Shown one piece after another: positions 7,415 through 17,779 of a DNA stretch of 64,000 bases (positions are counted from its first letter, which is position 1; the number at the start of each line of letters is the position of its first letter). This DNA comes from Pseudoalteromonas sp. N1230-9 (lineage in GTDB: Bacteria > Pseudomonadota > Gammaproteobacteria > Enterobacterales > Alteromonadaceae). Position numbers and translations under genes: made by a program. The notes under the pieces are model-generated. The model made no database searches and was not told the DNA's origin. It saw nothing but the letters and a program-made list of their open reading frames with translations. Location of the stretch: positions 2,854,001-2,918,000 of the forward strand of contig NZ_CP090419.1 of NCBI RefSeq assembly GCF_032716425.1, given 5' to 3'.

Positions 7415-8710
7415 TTAAGCTTTTTCAAGCAACGTTCTAGCAACCGTACGCATACCTTGCGTTGTAGCACCCGCGGCCCACTCACTCGTGCTGCCCATAT
7501 TAAATGCTGCAGCAAGGTCAATGTGCACCCACCCTTTACCATCGTTAGGAACAAAGCGCGATAAGAAACCAGCAGCATTTGACGCACCGCCGTAACCGCC
7601 GCCTTTTTGTGGGCGACTATTTGCTGTATCAGCATAAGGCGATGGGCAGTTTTGTTGGTGCCACTTTTCAAGAGGAAGTGGCCATGCAGCTTCCATTTCT
7701 TGCTCTGCAAAATCTTGTACTTCACGCACAAAGTCTTTATCAAGGCCAAATAACGCATTGTACTCTTGACCAACAGCCACAAGTGCAGCCCCTGTTAACG
7801 TTGCCGCATCAATGATTAATGGTGCGCCAGTTTCACCCGCAGCCATTAAGCCATCAGCGAGTACTAAACGCCCCTCAGCATCTGTATTAACAATTTCAAC
7901 TGTTGTGCCATTTTTATAAGTAAGAATATCACCTAATTTATAAGCATGACCTGAAATTAAGTTTTCAGCACAACATAAAAACAGCTTAATGCGTTTATTC
8001 ACACCACGACTAATAGCAAGCGCTAAACCAGCAGTAACCGTCGCCGCACCGCCCATATCGCACTTCATACCAAGCATGCCTTCGCTTGCTTTAATTGAAT
8101 AACCACCCGAATCGAATGTGATCCCTTTACCCACAAGAGCAGCATCAACAGGGGCATTGTCGTCGCCCGTTGGGTTGTAATCTAGCTCTAATAATACAGG
8201 TGGACGCTCACTACCACGACCTACAGCGTGAATACCTATCCATTGATGTTCTAAAAGTGCATCACCTTTAATGATTTGATAACTAACGTGCTCAGGCGCT
8301 AATGACTGAATAAACTCAGCCGCTTTACCTGCCAAGCTTTCAGGAAAAATATCATCGGCAGTACCGTTGATCATTTGGCGAGCCCATGTCGCTGATTTAG
8401 TTAATGCAGCCAGTTCATTGCTATCTGTTTTTGCGTTTTCGGCAAACTCAACTGCATCTAAATTTTTTGGCGATACAAAGCCTTGATAAAAAGCCCATTG
8501 TGTTTCAGTGCACCAAACATCACCCGTTAGAGCAACATTCTTTAAGCCTTGATTCGCTAACGTACGCGCTGCTTTTTGTACGTTTTTAAGTGTATCTTGC
8601 TCAGTTAAATGAACGGTTGCGCCTTGTTCAGTAAAAGAAAGAGAGGCTTTTTCACCCCAATGCGCGGCAGCACCCTGCTCGCTAAGTTGAACTAAAAATT
8701 TTTCCGACAT
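7415..8710 (-). CDS. pepB: Peptidase B (M17 leucyl aminopeptidase)
   Basis: 431 aa, close to the ~427 aa of E. coli PepB. The M17 signature NTDAEGRLVLADG is intact, with the metal/catalytic region VGKGITFDSGGYSIK and the downstream DMGGAATVT. The N-terminus LSEQGAAAHWGEKASLSF aligns with the PepB rather than the longer PepA N-domain. It removes N-terminal residues from short peptides in the cytoplasm, using two divalent metals. Monocistronic, with its own terminator. Confidence 0.92.
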   Translation of the reverse strand: MSEKFLVQLSEQGAAAHWGEKASLSFTEQGATVHLTEQDTLKNVQKAARTLANQGLKNVALTGDVWCTETQWAFYQGFVSPKNLDAVEFAENAKTDSNELAALTKSATWARQMINGTADDIFPESLAGKAAEFIQSLAPEHVSYQIIKGDALLEHQWIGIHAVGRGSERPPVLLELDYNPTGDDNAPVDAALVGKGITFDSGGYSIKASEGMLGMKCDMGGAATVTAGLALAISRGVNKRIKLFLCCAENLISGHAYKLGDILTYKNGTTVEIVNTDAEGRLVLADGLMAAGETGAPLIIDAATLTGAALVAVGQEYNALFGLDKDFVREVQDFAEQEMEAAWPLPLEKWHQQNCPSPYADTANSRPQKGGGYGGASNAAGFLSRFVPNDGKGWVHIDLAAAFNMGSTSEWAAGATTQGMRTVARTLLEKA

Positions 8711-8871
8711 GTTAGAATACTCTTTGCGCTGAAAATTGTTTATCGAGTTTACTACAGCGAACGCGACATCCCAACCGCTTGCGATAAATAACCTTTACTA
8801 AACAGACTAAGGGTGCATTCTATGTCGCTATTCATTTACAATGAACGAACGCGTTTAATCAAAACAAAATT

Positions 8872-9591
8872 ATGCATTTTTTACCACCTTTACAATCTGC
8901 TAAATTGCTCAAACGCTATAAACGTTTTTTAGCGGATCTTGAGCTAGAAACTGGCGAGCAATTTACCGCCCACTGTGCCAATACAGGAAAGATGACTGGT
9001 TGTGCTGAGCCTGGATTTAGCGCTTATTACTCAACCAGTGATAACAAAAAACGAAAGTACCCACACTCTTTACAGCTTACTAAAAATCATTTCGAACAGT
9101 TAATTTGCGTTAATACCGCAATAGCCAATCAAGTGGTGCATGAAGCATTAACACATAATGTAATAAAAGAGCTTTGCGACTACAGCACAATTCAAACTGA
9201 AGTAAAATATGGGCAAGAGAACAGTCGTATCGATTTTTTACTCACCGCTAATGACAAAGCAAATTGCTACGTTGAAGTAAAATCGGTGACATTACTAAGT
9301 GAAGATAACCCCCAATCAGGACAAGGCTATTTTCCCGATGCGCAAACAGTTCGTGGCCAAAAACATATCAGAGAACTTATCGAAATGGTGCAACAAGGGC
9401 ACCGCGCCGTATTACTTTTTGCTGTGCTACACGAAGGAATTAGCCAAGTCAGTGGTGCCAAGCATATTGATGAAACGTATTGTTCGTTATTAACACAAGC
9501 CATTGATTGCGGTGTTGAGGTGTATGCTTATAAAGCTGATATCTCGGCCAGTGCTATTACACTGACCGAGCAAGTTCCATTTATTGCTTAG
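8872..9591 (+). CDS. sfsA: SfsA, sugar fermentation stimulation protein
   Basis: 239 aa, full length for the family. Diagnostic stretches are [46 protein letters not shown] and [10 protein letters not shown]; the last carries the nuclease-like Asp/Glu-x-Lys. E. coli SfsA binds DNA and stimulates maltose metabolism genes, but the biochemical role is poorly defined. Its position ahead of dksA matches the E. coli sfsA-dksA-gluQ-pcnB order, although here an acylase and an AraC gene have been inserted between. The 3' end overlaps the convergent acylase gene by 11 bp. Confidence 0.92.
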   Translation: MHFLPPLQSAKLLKRYKRFLADLELETGEQFTAHCANTGKMTGCAEPGFSAYYSTSDNKKRKYPHSLQLTKNHFEQLICVNTAIANQVVHEALTHNVIKELCDYSTIQTEVKYGQENSRIDFLLTANDKANCYVEVKSVTLLSEDNPQSGQGYFPDAQTVRGQKHIRELIEMVQQGHRAVLLFAVLHEGISQVSGAKHIDETYCSLLTQAIDCGVEVYAYKADISASAITLTEQVPFIA

Positions 9592-12130
9592 TCATTGAAA
9601 TATCTATTTCATCAATTAAGTTAAGTGCAATATCAGCCTCTTTGTAAAATAGAGGCCTCAACTTGGCCGTTTGCGAATAATAACGACTTTGATCATCAAA
9701 ATGCTCTGAACGTGAGTCAGAACTTTGCGACATAGTCAGTAATCCTTTTGCAACCGGCCCATCTTCAGTAAAGTTCATCACAAACATCCAACTTGAACCA
9801 TAGTTCACTGGGTAACCTTGTGATGATAAATTAGAAGCCAAAGGCTTACCCGTTATTGCATCAGGTAATGTTTGATAGTCTGCATAAGGAATTAATGTAG
9901 AACGAGTTAGATTACTTCTATCAAACCGAAAGACATTGAACCCTCCTTCAACATGCATCGGCCCAGCCCATGGCAATTGTTCACCCGAAGCATGACCACC
10001 AGCCAATGATTTTTCGACAAACTGCAAATCCGCTAAAGTATCTGTTAATGAGATACCATTTGACTGTAAATTAAGCATCGCGTGCGCCAATACTTTTAAT
10101 GCAACTTTGTCTTGGCGTAAAGTATGGGGAGTATTTGCAGGGTCTGTAACATCAAAATTAGTGTATAAATGAGCAGACGGATTAAACAAGTGAGCAAATT
10201 CACGAATTAATGCTGCCCCCTGAGTCTCTAAATTCATAGCCCCATTCCAGTTCGATAAAATATCGCAAGCAGGGCTTACATCAACCGCAACATCGCTTGT
10301 AATCTGTACAGGTACATCACCTTGTGCCTGACACTGCATAGCAAGATCTGCAAATACAAGTTCGCCTAAATAAATACGGTTGCCTATCAGTGCTTGCTCT
10401 AATTCATCAAGAGTGAACTTAGCATCTTCGCCACCTCCATCTTGCAATAGTTTTAGACCCATCCGCGTACGTAATGAGAGTGGTTTATGAACGTCACCAT
10501 ACTGAGCCGCAAAGCCAACAAGTGGCTCGTTTAGGTTTGTAACCCAATAACTATCATTTGAATTTTGCACATAGTCGGTGCGGGTAAGCTGAGGAGCTTC
10601 GGTAAATGGCACCTTACCCTGACTTTCAAATAGCTTCATATTTCCAGGCACTAAATCAAATCCAGTTGATTCTCTTAAGGCCACAAGTTCAGGTTGCAGA
10701 CGGATCGCTAAATTGGCTGTGTCATCTAATTTGAGAACGGTACTGTCATCCACATAAAATACATTCCCAGCTTTATCTGCCGCCATGGTGTTGTTGAATG
10801 ACACTCCGTCAAACTTAGCGAACGACTCTTTCATATCATCAAGACTCACCGCCTGATTAAGCGCAGACCACTGAGCAACCACATCCATGTTAAATTCATT
10901 CGCATCTTTAATCGTAAATGCTTGGCTATCATTCCAGCCTAAACCATTAGCGGCGGGTGTTTCCAACATCAAACCATGGTGGCTATAATAAAATGGTTTT
11001 TGAAGCTCAATGGTCGTGTTGGGGCCAATGGCAACCTCAACTGAAATTGTTTTACTGGTTATCGTATGCTGCTCATCTTCAACACGGTAACTCATACGAT
11101 CATCTTCATTTAATGCCAGTTGATAAATTAAAAAGTGACGTGCTGTTGAGAAGGTATGTGTCCATGCAACATGTTCATTAAAACCGATATTAATCACCCC
11201 CGGCATACCCTGCAAACTCCCTCCCATCACATTCATTGCACCGGGTACAGTTAAATGTGACTGCCAAAAACGTAGATTTCCTTCATGGGGAAAGTGAGGG
11301 TTTGCTAATAATCCACCTTTGCCATTGGCCATCATCTCTTTACCCAAACCCCAACCATTAGAACCTAAATGCTTAAATTTTTTGTCTAATTTAAATTGCT
11401 TTGCTTGTTGATTGACATTTTTAACCAAACTGGAAACAGCATTTGGCGCATTGCTACTTGGCACAGGTAAATACTCATCACCGTCACCAGGATTTGCAAA
11501 AAATGCGAGCTCTAAAAAGTTTGCTGAACTTGCCAACTGCACAGTTGCCATTGAATATGCCAGCATATCTTGTGCGGTTAAGCTTATCACCCAAGGTGCT
11601 GACGCACATTCAGGCGCTAGATTCGCAGCCCCTGTGTCATTGACATATTTATTAAAGCCTTGCACAAATCCCTCAAAGTGAGCACGGCTGGTTTCATCCA
11701 GCTCACCATAATGCTGTAATGCGTATTCATTAACCCCTAATGCTTTGTAACCAAAATCAGAAATTAAGTGTTTAGAGTCGCCGCTACCTGCGACTTGGTC
11801 AGGGCCATAATATTTGGCACGTTCGCCGCGAGTTTTAATGATTTGATCCATCAATAAACAAGCATGATCTTTGGCATATGCATAGCCACTACCAAATGCC
11901 AAGCTCTCAAGATTTGTTGCCGTAATATGCGGCACACCGTAACTTGTCCAACGGATATTGGCCTCAAGTACACTATTTTCGGCAAAGTTCGGAATAGCAA
12001 CCTTTACGACCTCTTCAGGTTCTGGGGTTGTCGTGACAGGTGGTTCTGTAACATCATTATTGCTATCAGAATTGCAGCCTACAGTGAGTAATGCTGCGGC
12101 AATACTGAATACTAAAGGGTGGAGTTTCAT
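9581..12130 (-). CDS. Penicillin/acyl-homoserine-lactone acylase family lipoprotein
   Basis: 849 aa. A lipoprotein signal peptide (lipobox LTVGC, Cys19) is followed by a Thr/Pro-rich linker (about 25-42), an alpha chain (about 55-250) and a beta chain. The autocatalytic Ntn-hydrolase site is LGSNGWGLG: cleavage after Gly256 would expose the nucleophile Ser257. Conserved beta-chain features include [16 protein letters not shown]-like [17 protein letters not shown] and AWTHTFS. Family members deacylate beta-lactams, N-acyl-homoserine lactones (PvdQ, QuiP) or aculeacin. The substrate here cannot be told by eye. Predicted to be membrane-anchored on the periplasmic side. Divergent AraC regulator 142 bp away. 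Confidence 0.88.
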   Translation of the reverse strand: MKLHPLVFSIAAALLTVGCNSDSNNDVTEPPVTTTPEPEEVVKVAIPNFAENSVLEANIRWTSYGVPHITATNLESLAFGSGYAYAKDHACLLMDQIIKTRGERAKYYGPDQVAGSGDSKHLISDFGYKALGVNEYALQHYGELDETSRAHFEGFVQGFNKYVNDTGAANLAPECASAPWVISLTAQDMLAYSMATVQLASSANFLELAFFANPGDGDEYLPVPSSNAPNAVSSLVKNVNQQAKQFKLDKKFKHLGSNGWGLGKEMMANGKGGLLANPHFPHEGNLRFWQSHLTVPGAMNVMGGSLQGMPGVINIGFNEHVAWTHTFSTARHFLIYQLALNEDDRMSYRVEDEQHTITSKTISVEVAIGPNTTIELQKPFYYSHHGLMLETPAANGLGWNDSQAFTIKDANEFNMDVVAQWSALNQAVSLDDMKESFAKFDGVSFNNTMAADKAGNVFYVDDSTVLKLDDTANLAIRLQPELVALRESTGFDLVPGNMKLFESQGKVPFTEAPQLTRTDYVQNSNDSYWVTNLNEPLVGFAAQYGDVHKPLSLRTRMGLKLLQDGGGEDAKFTLDELEQALIGNRIYLGELVFADLAMQCQAQGDVPVQITSDVAVDVSPACDILSNWNGAMNLETQGAALIREFAHLFNPSAHLYTNFDVTDPANTPHTLRQDKVALKVLAHAMLNLQSNGISLTDTLADLQFVEKSLAGGHASGEQLPWAGPMHVEGGFNVFRFDRSNLTRSTLIPYADYQTLPDAITGKPLASNLSSQGYPVNYGSSWMFVMNFTEDGPVAKGLLTMSQSSDSRSEHFDDQSRYYSQTAKLRPLFYKEADIALNLIDEIDISMTKQ

Positions 12131-12272
12131 TGTGCATCCTTATTATGGTTATTGTATCCATTGACCAGCTTGCCTTAATTAATTCACTAAATCTTGACTC
12201 TCTACGCAATATATTGACTTTGCGCGCCAACTCATGCAGCTTAATATTTCTAATAATAAAAAATGAAACCCT

Positions 12273-13262
12273 ATGTTTTATGTCAGTAGTCAAATAATTC
12301 GCTCGTTGTTCTATTTTCTTCAGCGTCAAGGACTTGAATCAGAAAAGCTAAACTCATTACTGGCAGAGCGAGCTCATTATTTAGATGATACTTGCTATCG
12401 GTTCCCTGTTTCTGACTATGAATCGTTAATGTGCTTTGCAGATACTCAGCTTAGTAAAGAGCATATTGGCCTGTTATTTGGCCAATCTCTGAAGGCACAA
12501 AATTGGGGATTACTTGGTCATGTTGCACTTGTCAGTCAAAACCTTGAAAAAGCACTACAGCACGCGCAAAAGCTAAATTCTTTAGTGAGAAATATAGGTC
12601 ATATTGAATTAGTACATGAAAACCAACAATGTCGACTTAGCTGGCATGCAAAAGAGACAATAAACCACTACATGGTTGATGAGTTATTCAGTAGCTGGTT
12701 ATCCTTTGCTAAGCATTGCTGCCAGCAAAACGCAGAGCTTGCACTCGAAAAGGTACAGCTTACCAGAAAGCCTCCTTCACCTTTGTGTATGCAAACTTAT
12801 CAACATACTTTTAATTGCCCTATCGAGTTTAATGCTGCCATAAACTGCCTGATTTTTGATGAGAAACTTCTTAGCAGCCCTTTACTGTCTCCTAACCCAG
12901 AACTTGAGCAGATTTTACTCTCTCAAGCAGGTGACGTTACCCCGCATACTGATTACATTAACGAATTAAATGCATTTATCGCCAGCCAATTTCCCTATAT
13001 TCCAACAGTTGAACAAGCAGCACATCAACTTGGCTTTAAAAAGCGCACCTTACAACGTTACTTAACTCACCAACAATTAAGCTTTTCAAAGATAATTGAC
13101 ATACAAAGGAAGCAGCACGCAAAACAAATGCTATTACAAGGTTTTTCAGTGCTTGAAGTCAGCAATAAGTTAGGCTTTTCAGAACAAAGCGCGCTACAAA
13201 GAGCATTTAAGCGCTGGTATCAAACAACACCAAAGAAGTTTTTAAACGAACATAGTTTTTAA
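12273..13262 (+). CDS. AraC family transcriptional regulator
   Basis: 329 aa with an N-terminal Arabinose_bd-type ligand domain (about 20-205; e.g. GLLFGQSLKAQNWGLLGHVAL) and a C-terminal AraC double HTH (about 230-325; LGFKKRTLQRYLTHQ and KLGFSEQSALQRAFKRWYQTTP). This architecture is shared with OruR/ArgR-like and ToxT-like regulators. Divergent from the acylase gene, so the simplest inference is that it controls that gene in response to an acylase substrate or product. The ribosome binding site is weak and the start therefore somewhat uncertain. Confidence 0.85.
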   Translation: MFYVSSQIIRSLFYFLQRQGLESEKLNSLLAERAHYLDDTCYRFPVSDYESLMCFADTQLSKEHIGLLFGQSLKAQNWGLLGHVALVSQNLEKALQHAQKLNSLVRNIGHIELVHENQQCRLSWHAKETINHYMVDELFSSWLSFAKHCCQQNAELALEKVQLTRKPPSPLCMQTYQHTFNCPIEFNAAINCLIFDEKLLSSPLLSPNPELEQILLSQAGDVTPHTDYINELNAFIASQFPYIPTVEQAAHQLGFKKRTLQRYLTHQQLSFSKIIDIQRKQHAKQMLLQGFSVLEVSNKLGFSEQSALQRAFKRWYQTTPKKFLNEHSF

Positions 13263-13476
13263 GTTGTATTATTTTTTTTTGCCCATATTACTAGGCAAGT
13301 TTATAAAAAATTGACTAGCAGCAAGCGTTAATCAAACCAAGTAATTACTTTTTCATTCACTTCTTGGTTTAGGCACACAGGATTAATTAAAAATAAATTT
13401 GCCTCAACCTGTCGTTTCTGCTATTTATAGCCGCCGGCTAACGCTGGGCAATATATTAAGGATTTAGGAGAAAGTT

Positions 13477-13920
13477 ATGCCAGACCAAAAAAGACTAGGG
13501 TTATTGGCTCAGGCCGGGTTAGAGCCGTATCAGGAACAGCCAGGTGAAGAGTATATGAATGATGCACAACGTGCTCATTTCAAAAAAATTTTAGAAGCTT
13601 GGCGTAACGATTTACGTAACGAAGTAGACCGTACTAAATCGCACATGCAAGATGAAGCTGCTAACTTTCCAGATCCAGTTGATCGCGCTGCACAAGAAGA
13701 AGAATTTTCATTAGAGCTTCGTACTCGTGACCGTGAGCGTAAACTGATCAAGAAAATTGAAAAAACAATTCAATTAATCAAAGAAGATGACTTTGGTTTC
13801 TGTGAATCATGTGGTATCGAGATTGGCATTCGTCGTTTAGAAGCACGTCCAACTGCTGATCTATGTGTTGACTGCAAAACACTTGCAGAAATAAAAGAAA
13901 AACAATCAGGCCGCGGTTAA
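13477..13920 (+). CDS. dksA: RNA polymerase-binding transcription factor DksA
   Basis: 147 aa. The coiled-coil tip has DPVDRA with the acidic pair Asp66/Asp69, which in E. coli acts in the RNA polymerase secondary channel. The zinc finger is complete (C109, C112, C130, C133). It works with ppGpp in the stringent response. Strong RBS (AGGAG). First gene of the dksA-gluQ-pcnB-folK-panB-panC run. The 214-bp upstream region contains an AAACCAAG/CTTGGTTT dyad (13334-13370) with a long loop and no T run; its role is unclear. Confidence 0.96.
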   Translation: MPDQKRLGLLAQAGLEPYQEQPGEEYMNDAQRAHFKKILEAWRNDLRNEVDRTKSHMQDEAANFPDPVDRAAQEEEFSLELRTRDRERKLIKKIEKTIQLIKEDDFGFCESCGIEIGIRRLEARPTADLCVDCKTLAEIKEKQSGRG

Positions 13921-13939
13921 TTATTTTTTAAATTAACCC

Positions 13940-14884
13940 ATGTCTACCACAGCCGTTAATACGCAATCGCGTATATATCGTGGCCGTTTTGCGCCATCCC
14001 CGTCTGGGCCCTTACACTTTGGCTCATTAATAGCGGCTGTGGGAAGTTTTCTTGATGCGAAAGTTAATCAGGGTAAATGGTTAGTTCGTATTGAAGATAT
14101 TGACACAACACGTGTTGTCCCTGGCGCTAGTGATGATATTTTACGTACATTAGAAGCTTATGGTCTGCATTGGGATGAACGTGTCATCTACCAAACTAAC
14201 CGCCTACAAGAATATCAATCCGTCTTGGAGCAACTTATTGCTCAAGGTTTAGTTTATGCTTGCCATTGTACCCGCAAACAAGTTAAAGCAATGGGTGGTA
14301 TATACCAAGGCCAGTGTAAGTTAAAAGGTCATTCCTTCGTAAATTCGGCACTTCGATTATCCCAGCAATTTGCCACTAGCCACTACAGCGATCTCATTCA
14401 GGGAAAGGTAGAAGTTGACCAAGCTTTAGCCAAAGAAGATTACCTTATCAAGCGTAGTGACGGTTTATTTGCTTATCAACTAGTTGTTGTGGTCGATGAT
14501 ATTGCTCAAAATATTAGTCATGTTGTGCGTGGTGCCGACTTATTAGAACCCACGGCACGACAACTTAGTTTATTTAAACAACTTAACCAAACAGCACCAC
14601 AATACGCTCACCTACCCTTAGCAGTGGCAAAGCCGGGCTTTAAATTATCAAAACAAAATTATGCCCCTGCCATTTCAAAAACAGCACCTAAGCCTGCGCT
14701 TTTTGATGCCTTTCGCTTTTTAGGCTTAAACCCCGAAGCTGCTCTTTTGTCTGCAACGGTCGAAGAAATGCTAAAATGGGCTGTTGCGGCCTACCATCTT
14801 GAATGTGTTCCCAAAGTAAAAGAGATTCAAGTAAGTGAGGATCCACATTCATCTTTTAGTAAATTTCAATCCATCACAAAATAA
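13940..14884 (+). CDS. gluQ: Glutamyl-Q tRNA(Asp) synthetase
   Basis: 314 aa, a truncated GluRS paralogue lacking the anticodon-binding domain. HIGH-like motif FAPSPSGPLHFGSL near residue 18; KMSKS-like motif KLSKQ near 239. The zinc site is CHC at about 109-111 plus the downstream Tyr and Cys in YQGQC, as in the GluQRS family. It glutamylates queuosine at position 34 of tRNA(Asp). Begins 19 nt after dksA, as in E. coli. Confidence 0.93.
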   Translation: MSTTAVNTQSRIYRGRFAPSPSGPLHFGSLIAAVGSFLDAKVNQGKWLVRIEDIDTTRVVPGASDDILRTLEAYGLHWDERVIYQTNRLQEYQSVLEQLIAQGLVYACHCTRKQVKAMGGIYQGQCKLKGHSFVNSALRLSQQFATSHYSDLIQGKVEVDQALAKEDYLIKRSDGLFAYQLVVVVDDIAQNISHVVRGADLLEPTARQLSLFKQLNQTAPQYAHLPLAVAKPGFKLSKQNYAPAISKTAPKPALFDAFRFLGLNPEAALLSATVEEMLKWAVAAYHLECVPKVKEIQVSEDPHSSFSKFQSITK

Positions 14885-15072
14885 ATTGCCAATTTAAAAG
14901 GTCGAGTAACTTAATTTTTATGCCACGCTGGTATATGATAGCGACCCAAAGTGTGCGATTCATCAGCACCTTAATTTAGCGCCATTTTAAACACACTGAT
15001 TACACGTCAATCTCACACCGACGAAGTGAAAAAACAAACGCTATACTTGATGAGTTGCAAAGACCATGTCGT

Positions 15073-15087
15073 AGGAGACAGATTATT
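15073..15087 (+). promoter_or_regulatory. pcnB ribosome binding site and AUU start
   Basis: AGGAG at 15073-15077 is followed by three ATT codons (15082, 15085, 15088). The ATT at 15085 has the best spacing (7 nt) and is the codon that aligns with the known AUU start of E. coli pcnB (IISKLFQFCR against MFTRVANFCR). The only in-frame alternative upstream is a TTG at 15055, which lies before the Shine-Dalgarno sequence and adds ten poorly conserved residues. Confidence 0.7.
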
Positions 15088-16467
15088 ATTTCCAAGCTTT
15101 TTCAATTTTGTCGGCAAATTATTGGCCCAAATGCCACTGACACACACAATGCCGTACAAGCCAGCGAATTGCCTTTGGTGATCGAACGTAGTGAACATGG
15201 GATTTCACGTAAACAATTTAGCCCAAATGCAATCAAAGTATTGTACCGCTTAAAAGAAGGTGGCTTTGATGCTTACCTTGTAGGTGGTTGTATTCGAGAT
15301 ATATTGTTAGGTCAACAACCAAAAGATTTTGACGTAGTAACCAACGCAACACCTGAGCAAATCAAAAAACTGTTTCGAAATTGCAGACTGATTGGCCGAC
15401 GCTTCCGTTTGGCGCATATAGTATTTGGTCGTGAGATTATCGAAGTCGCAACCATGCGTGGACACCACGAAGCCGACGAAGTTAAAAATCAAATTAGTCA
15501 ATCAAGCGAACATGGCCAACTGCTGCGTGATAATGTGTACGGGAGCATTGAAGAAGACGCCGAGCGCCGCGACTTTTCTATCAATGCCCTCTACTACTCA
15601 ATTAATGATTTTTGTATTTATGATTACGCCAATGGTATTAGCGCAATTAAAGCGAAGCAAATTGAGTTAATTGGCGACCCAGAAACACGCTACAGAGAAG
15701 ACCCTGTACGTATGCTGCGCGCTGTTCGCTTCGCCACTAAATTAGGGATGAGTATTGCGCCTGCAACCGAAAAACCTATTGCAGGACTGGCTAATTTATT
15801 AGACCACATTCCACCAGCGCGTTTATTTGAAGAGTCACTCAAGCTATTCTTAAATGGCAAAGCTGAAGAAAACTTCATTATGCTACGCCAATATGGTTTA
15901 TTTAAAGCACTGTTTCCAGCACTTGATAAAATCTTAGATGCCAATCCTAATGGCCTTGAACATGCGTTTATCCTGCAAATGTTTAAAAACACCGATAAAC
16001 GTATTAATGCAGATAAAAAAGTCACGCCGGCCTTTATTTTTGCTGCCTTGCTGTGGTTCCCATTACTGAGCATTGCTAAAAAATTACAACAGCGCGATCA
16101 ACTGTCAGAGTATGATGCATTTGCACAAGCGATGAACAAAGTACTGAGTGAAAACGCCCAGCATGTAGCTGTACCAAAACGCTTCACGCTCGGTGCACGC
16201 GATATTTGGCATATTCAACAACGCCTTGATAAACGGGGTGGACAACGTGCTTACCGACTAACTCAACAACCACGTTTTAAAGCTGCATATGACTTTTTAC
16301 TATTACGTGTTCAAGCAGGTGAAACTGAACTTCAAGAGCTTGCTAACTGGTGGACAAACTATTTAGGACAAGACATTAATGGCCAAAAAGAAATGGTCAA
16401 AGCGCTTGGTCATCAAGGTGGTCCAAAACGTCGCCGCCGTCCACGTAAGAAAAAAACAGAGCAATGA
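15085..16467 (+). CDS. pcnB: Poly(A) polymerase I
   Basis: 460 aa if translation begins at AUU 15085. The nucleotidyltransferase core has VGGCIRDILLGQQPKDFDVVTNATPEQI with the catalytic DxD (DFD), then LFRNCRLIGRRFRLAH and RDFSINALYYS. The RNA-binding region follows, with a Lys/Arg-rich tail ([13 protein letters not shown]). It adds poly(A) to RNA 3' ends, promoting decay and affecting plasmid copy number. pcnB ends inside the folK start (ATGA overlap). The AUU start is known in E. coli to limit expression of this toxic enzyme; here it is inferred from alignment and RBS position. Confidence 0.93.
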   Translation: MISKLFQFCRQIIGPNATDTHNAVQASELPLVIERSEHGISRKQFSPNAIKVLYRLKEGGFDAYLVGGCIRDILLGQQPKDFDVVTNATPEQIKKLFRNCRLIGRRFRLAHIVFGREIIEVATMRGHHEADEVKNQISQSSEHGQLLRDNVYGSIEEDAERRDFSINALYYSINDFCIYDYANGISAIKAKQIELIGDPETRYREDPVRMLRAVRFATKLGMSIAPATEKPIAGLANLLDHIPPARLFEESLKLFLNGKAEENFIMLRQYGLFKALFPALDKILDANPNGLEHAFILQMFKNTDKRINADKKVTPAFIFAALLWFPLLSIAKKLQQRDQLSEYDAFAQAMNKVLSENAQHVAVPKRFTLGARDIWHIQQRLDKRGGQRAYRLTQQPRFKAAYDFLLLRVQAGETELQELANWWTNYLGQDINGQKEMVKALGHQGGPKRRRRPRKKKTEQ

Positions 16468-16955
16468 TGAATCAAGTTTACTTAGGTTTAGGTGCTAACT
16501 TAAATGCACCACGAGAACAAATACACCGCGCTATCACTGAGTTAAAAGCACACTCAGATATCGAGTTTATAAGTGCCTCTCATGATTACGCGAGTAAACC
16601 TATGGGTCCACAAGACCAGCCTGATTATGTTAATGCTGTAGTATGCATAAAAACAAAGCTAGCCCCAGAACAACTACTCGATTTAACACAAAGTATAGAA
16701 CTTAAGCACGGTCGTGTTCGAAAAGAGCAACGCTGGGGCCCGCGAACTCTTGATATTGATATTCTTTTATTTGGCGACCAAGTAATTGATACACCTCGTT
16801 TGACTGTGCCGCATTATGGCTTAACAGAGCGAGAATTTGTTGTGTATCCACTATTAGAAATAGCGCCAACATTGCTATTACCAAATAGCCAACCACTTGC
16901 TGATATAAAAAACACGTTGCCCTTAAACGATTTACAACAACTCCCTCAGCAGTAA
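16464..16955 (+). CDS. folK: HPPK, 2-amino-4-hydroxy-6-hydroxymethyldihydropteridine pyrophosphokinase
   Basis: 163 aa, normal length. N-terminal [11 protein letters not shown] and the HPPK signature [16 protein letters not shown] with the two Mg-binding Asp residues. It transfers pyrophosphate from ATP to 6-hydroxymethyl-dihydropterin in folate synthesis. Overlaps the pcnB stop by 4 nt, so it is translationally coupled. Confidence 0.95.
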   Translation: MMNQVYLGLGANLNAPREQIHRAITELKAHSDIEFISASHDYASKPMGPQDQPDYVNAVVCIKTKLAPEQLLDLTQSIELKHGRVRKEQRWGPRTLDIDILLFGDQVIDTPRLTVPHYGLTEREFVVYPLLEIAPTLLLPNSQPLADIKNTLPLNDLQQLPQQ

Positions 16956-16984
16956 TTAACCAAGGCAAAGCCTCAGAGGAAATT

Positions 16985-17779
16985 ATGTCTAAAATTACCG
17001 TTTCTACACTTAATAAAATGAAACAAGAACAACAAAAAATCACGGCATTGACAGCCTACGACGCCAGTTTTGCTAAATTGTTTCATGATAATGGCGTCGA
17101 GGTGATTTTAGTGGGTGATTCACTGGGTATGGTATTACAAGGCAACGACGACACCCTTGCCGTCACCAATACTGATATTGCCTACCATACCCGTTGTGTG
17201 CGTGCAGGCAGCCGCGAATTATTCGTTATTGCTGATTTACCGTTTATGACATATGCCAACCCGACAGACGCTTGTAACAACGCAGCTGAGCTAATGCGTG
17301 CGGGTGCAAATATGATTAAGCTTGAAGGCGGTGAATGGTTGCATGACAGTATTCGCGCCATGACTCAGCAAGGCATTCCTGTATGTGGTCACTTAGGCTT
17401 AACACCGCAATCAGTGCATGTGTTTGGCGGCTTTAAAATTCAAGGTCGTGAGCAATCTCAAGCAGATAAAATGGTTAGTGATGCAAAAGCGCTTGAAGCT
17501 GCGGGGGCGCAATTGCTCGTTTTAGAGTGTATTCCGAGTGAGCTGGCTAAGCGTATTACTGATGAACTAAACATTCCAACCATCGGCATAGGTGCAGGCA
17601 ATAAAACTGACGGGCAAATCTTAGTAATGCACGACTTAGTAGGCATTTCAGCCGGTTACATTCCTAAGTTTTCAAAAAACTTCTTATTAGAGACGGGCAA
17701 TATGCCTGCAGCTGTTCAAAAGTATTGTGAAGATGTAAAAAGTGGTGCTTTCCCAAGTACCGAACATGAGTTTAAATAA
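16985..17779 (+). CDS. panB: Ketopantoate hydroxymethyltransferase
   Basis: 264 aa. [15 protein letters not shown] and [12 protein letters not shown] give the metal-binding Asp residues; GHLGLTPQS and IGIGAG are conserved. It converts 2-ketoisovalerate and methylene-THF to ketopantoate, the first committed step of pantothenate synthesis. AGAGGA RBS. The stop codon abuts the panC ATG with no gap. Confidence 0.96.
   Translation: MSKITVSTLNKMKQEQQKITALTAYDASFAKLFHDNGVEVILVGDSLGMVLQGNDDTLAVTNTDIAYHTRCVRAGSRELFVIADLPFMTYANPTDACNNAAELMRAGANMIKLEGGEWLHDSIRAMTQQGIPVCGHLGLTPQSVHVFGGFKIQGREQSQADKMVSDAKALEAAGAQLLVLECIPSELAKRITDELNIPTIGIGAGNKTDGQILVMHDLVGISAGYIPKFSKNFLLETGNMPAAVQKYCEDVKSGAFPSTEHEFK

Noticed and set aside
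7411-7782. Second minus-strand open frame within pepB
   Set aside because: A frame-shifted shadow of pepB with no RBS; pepB is full length and conserved.
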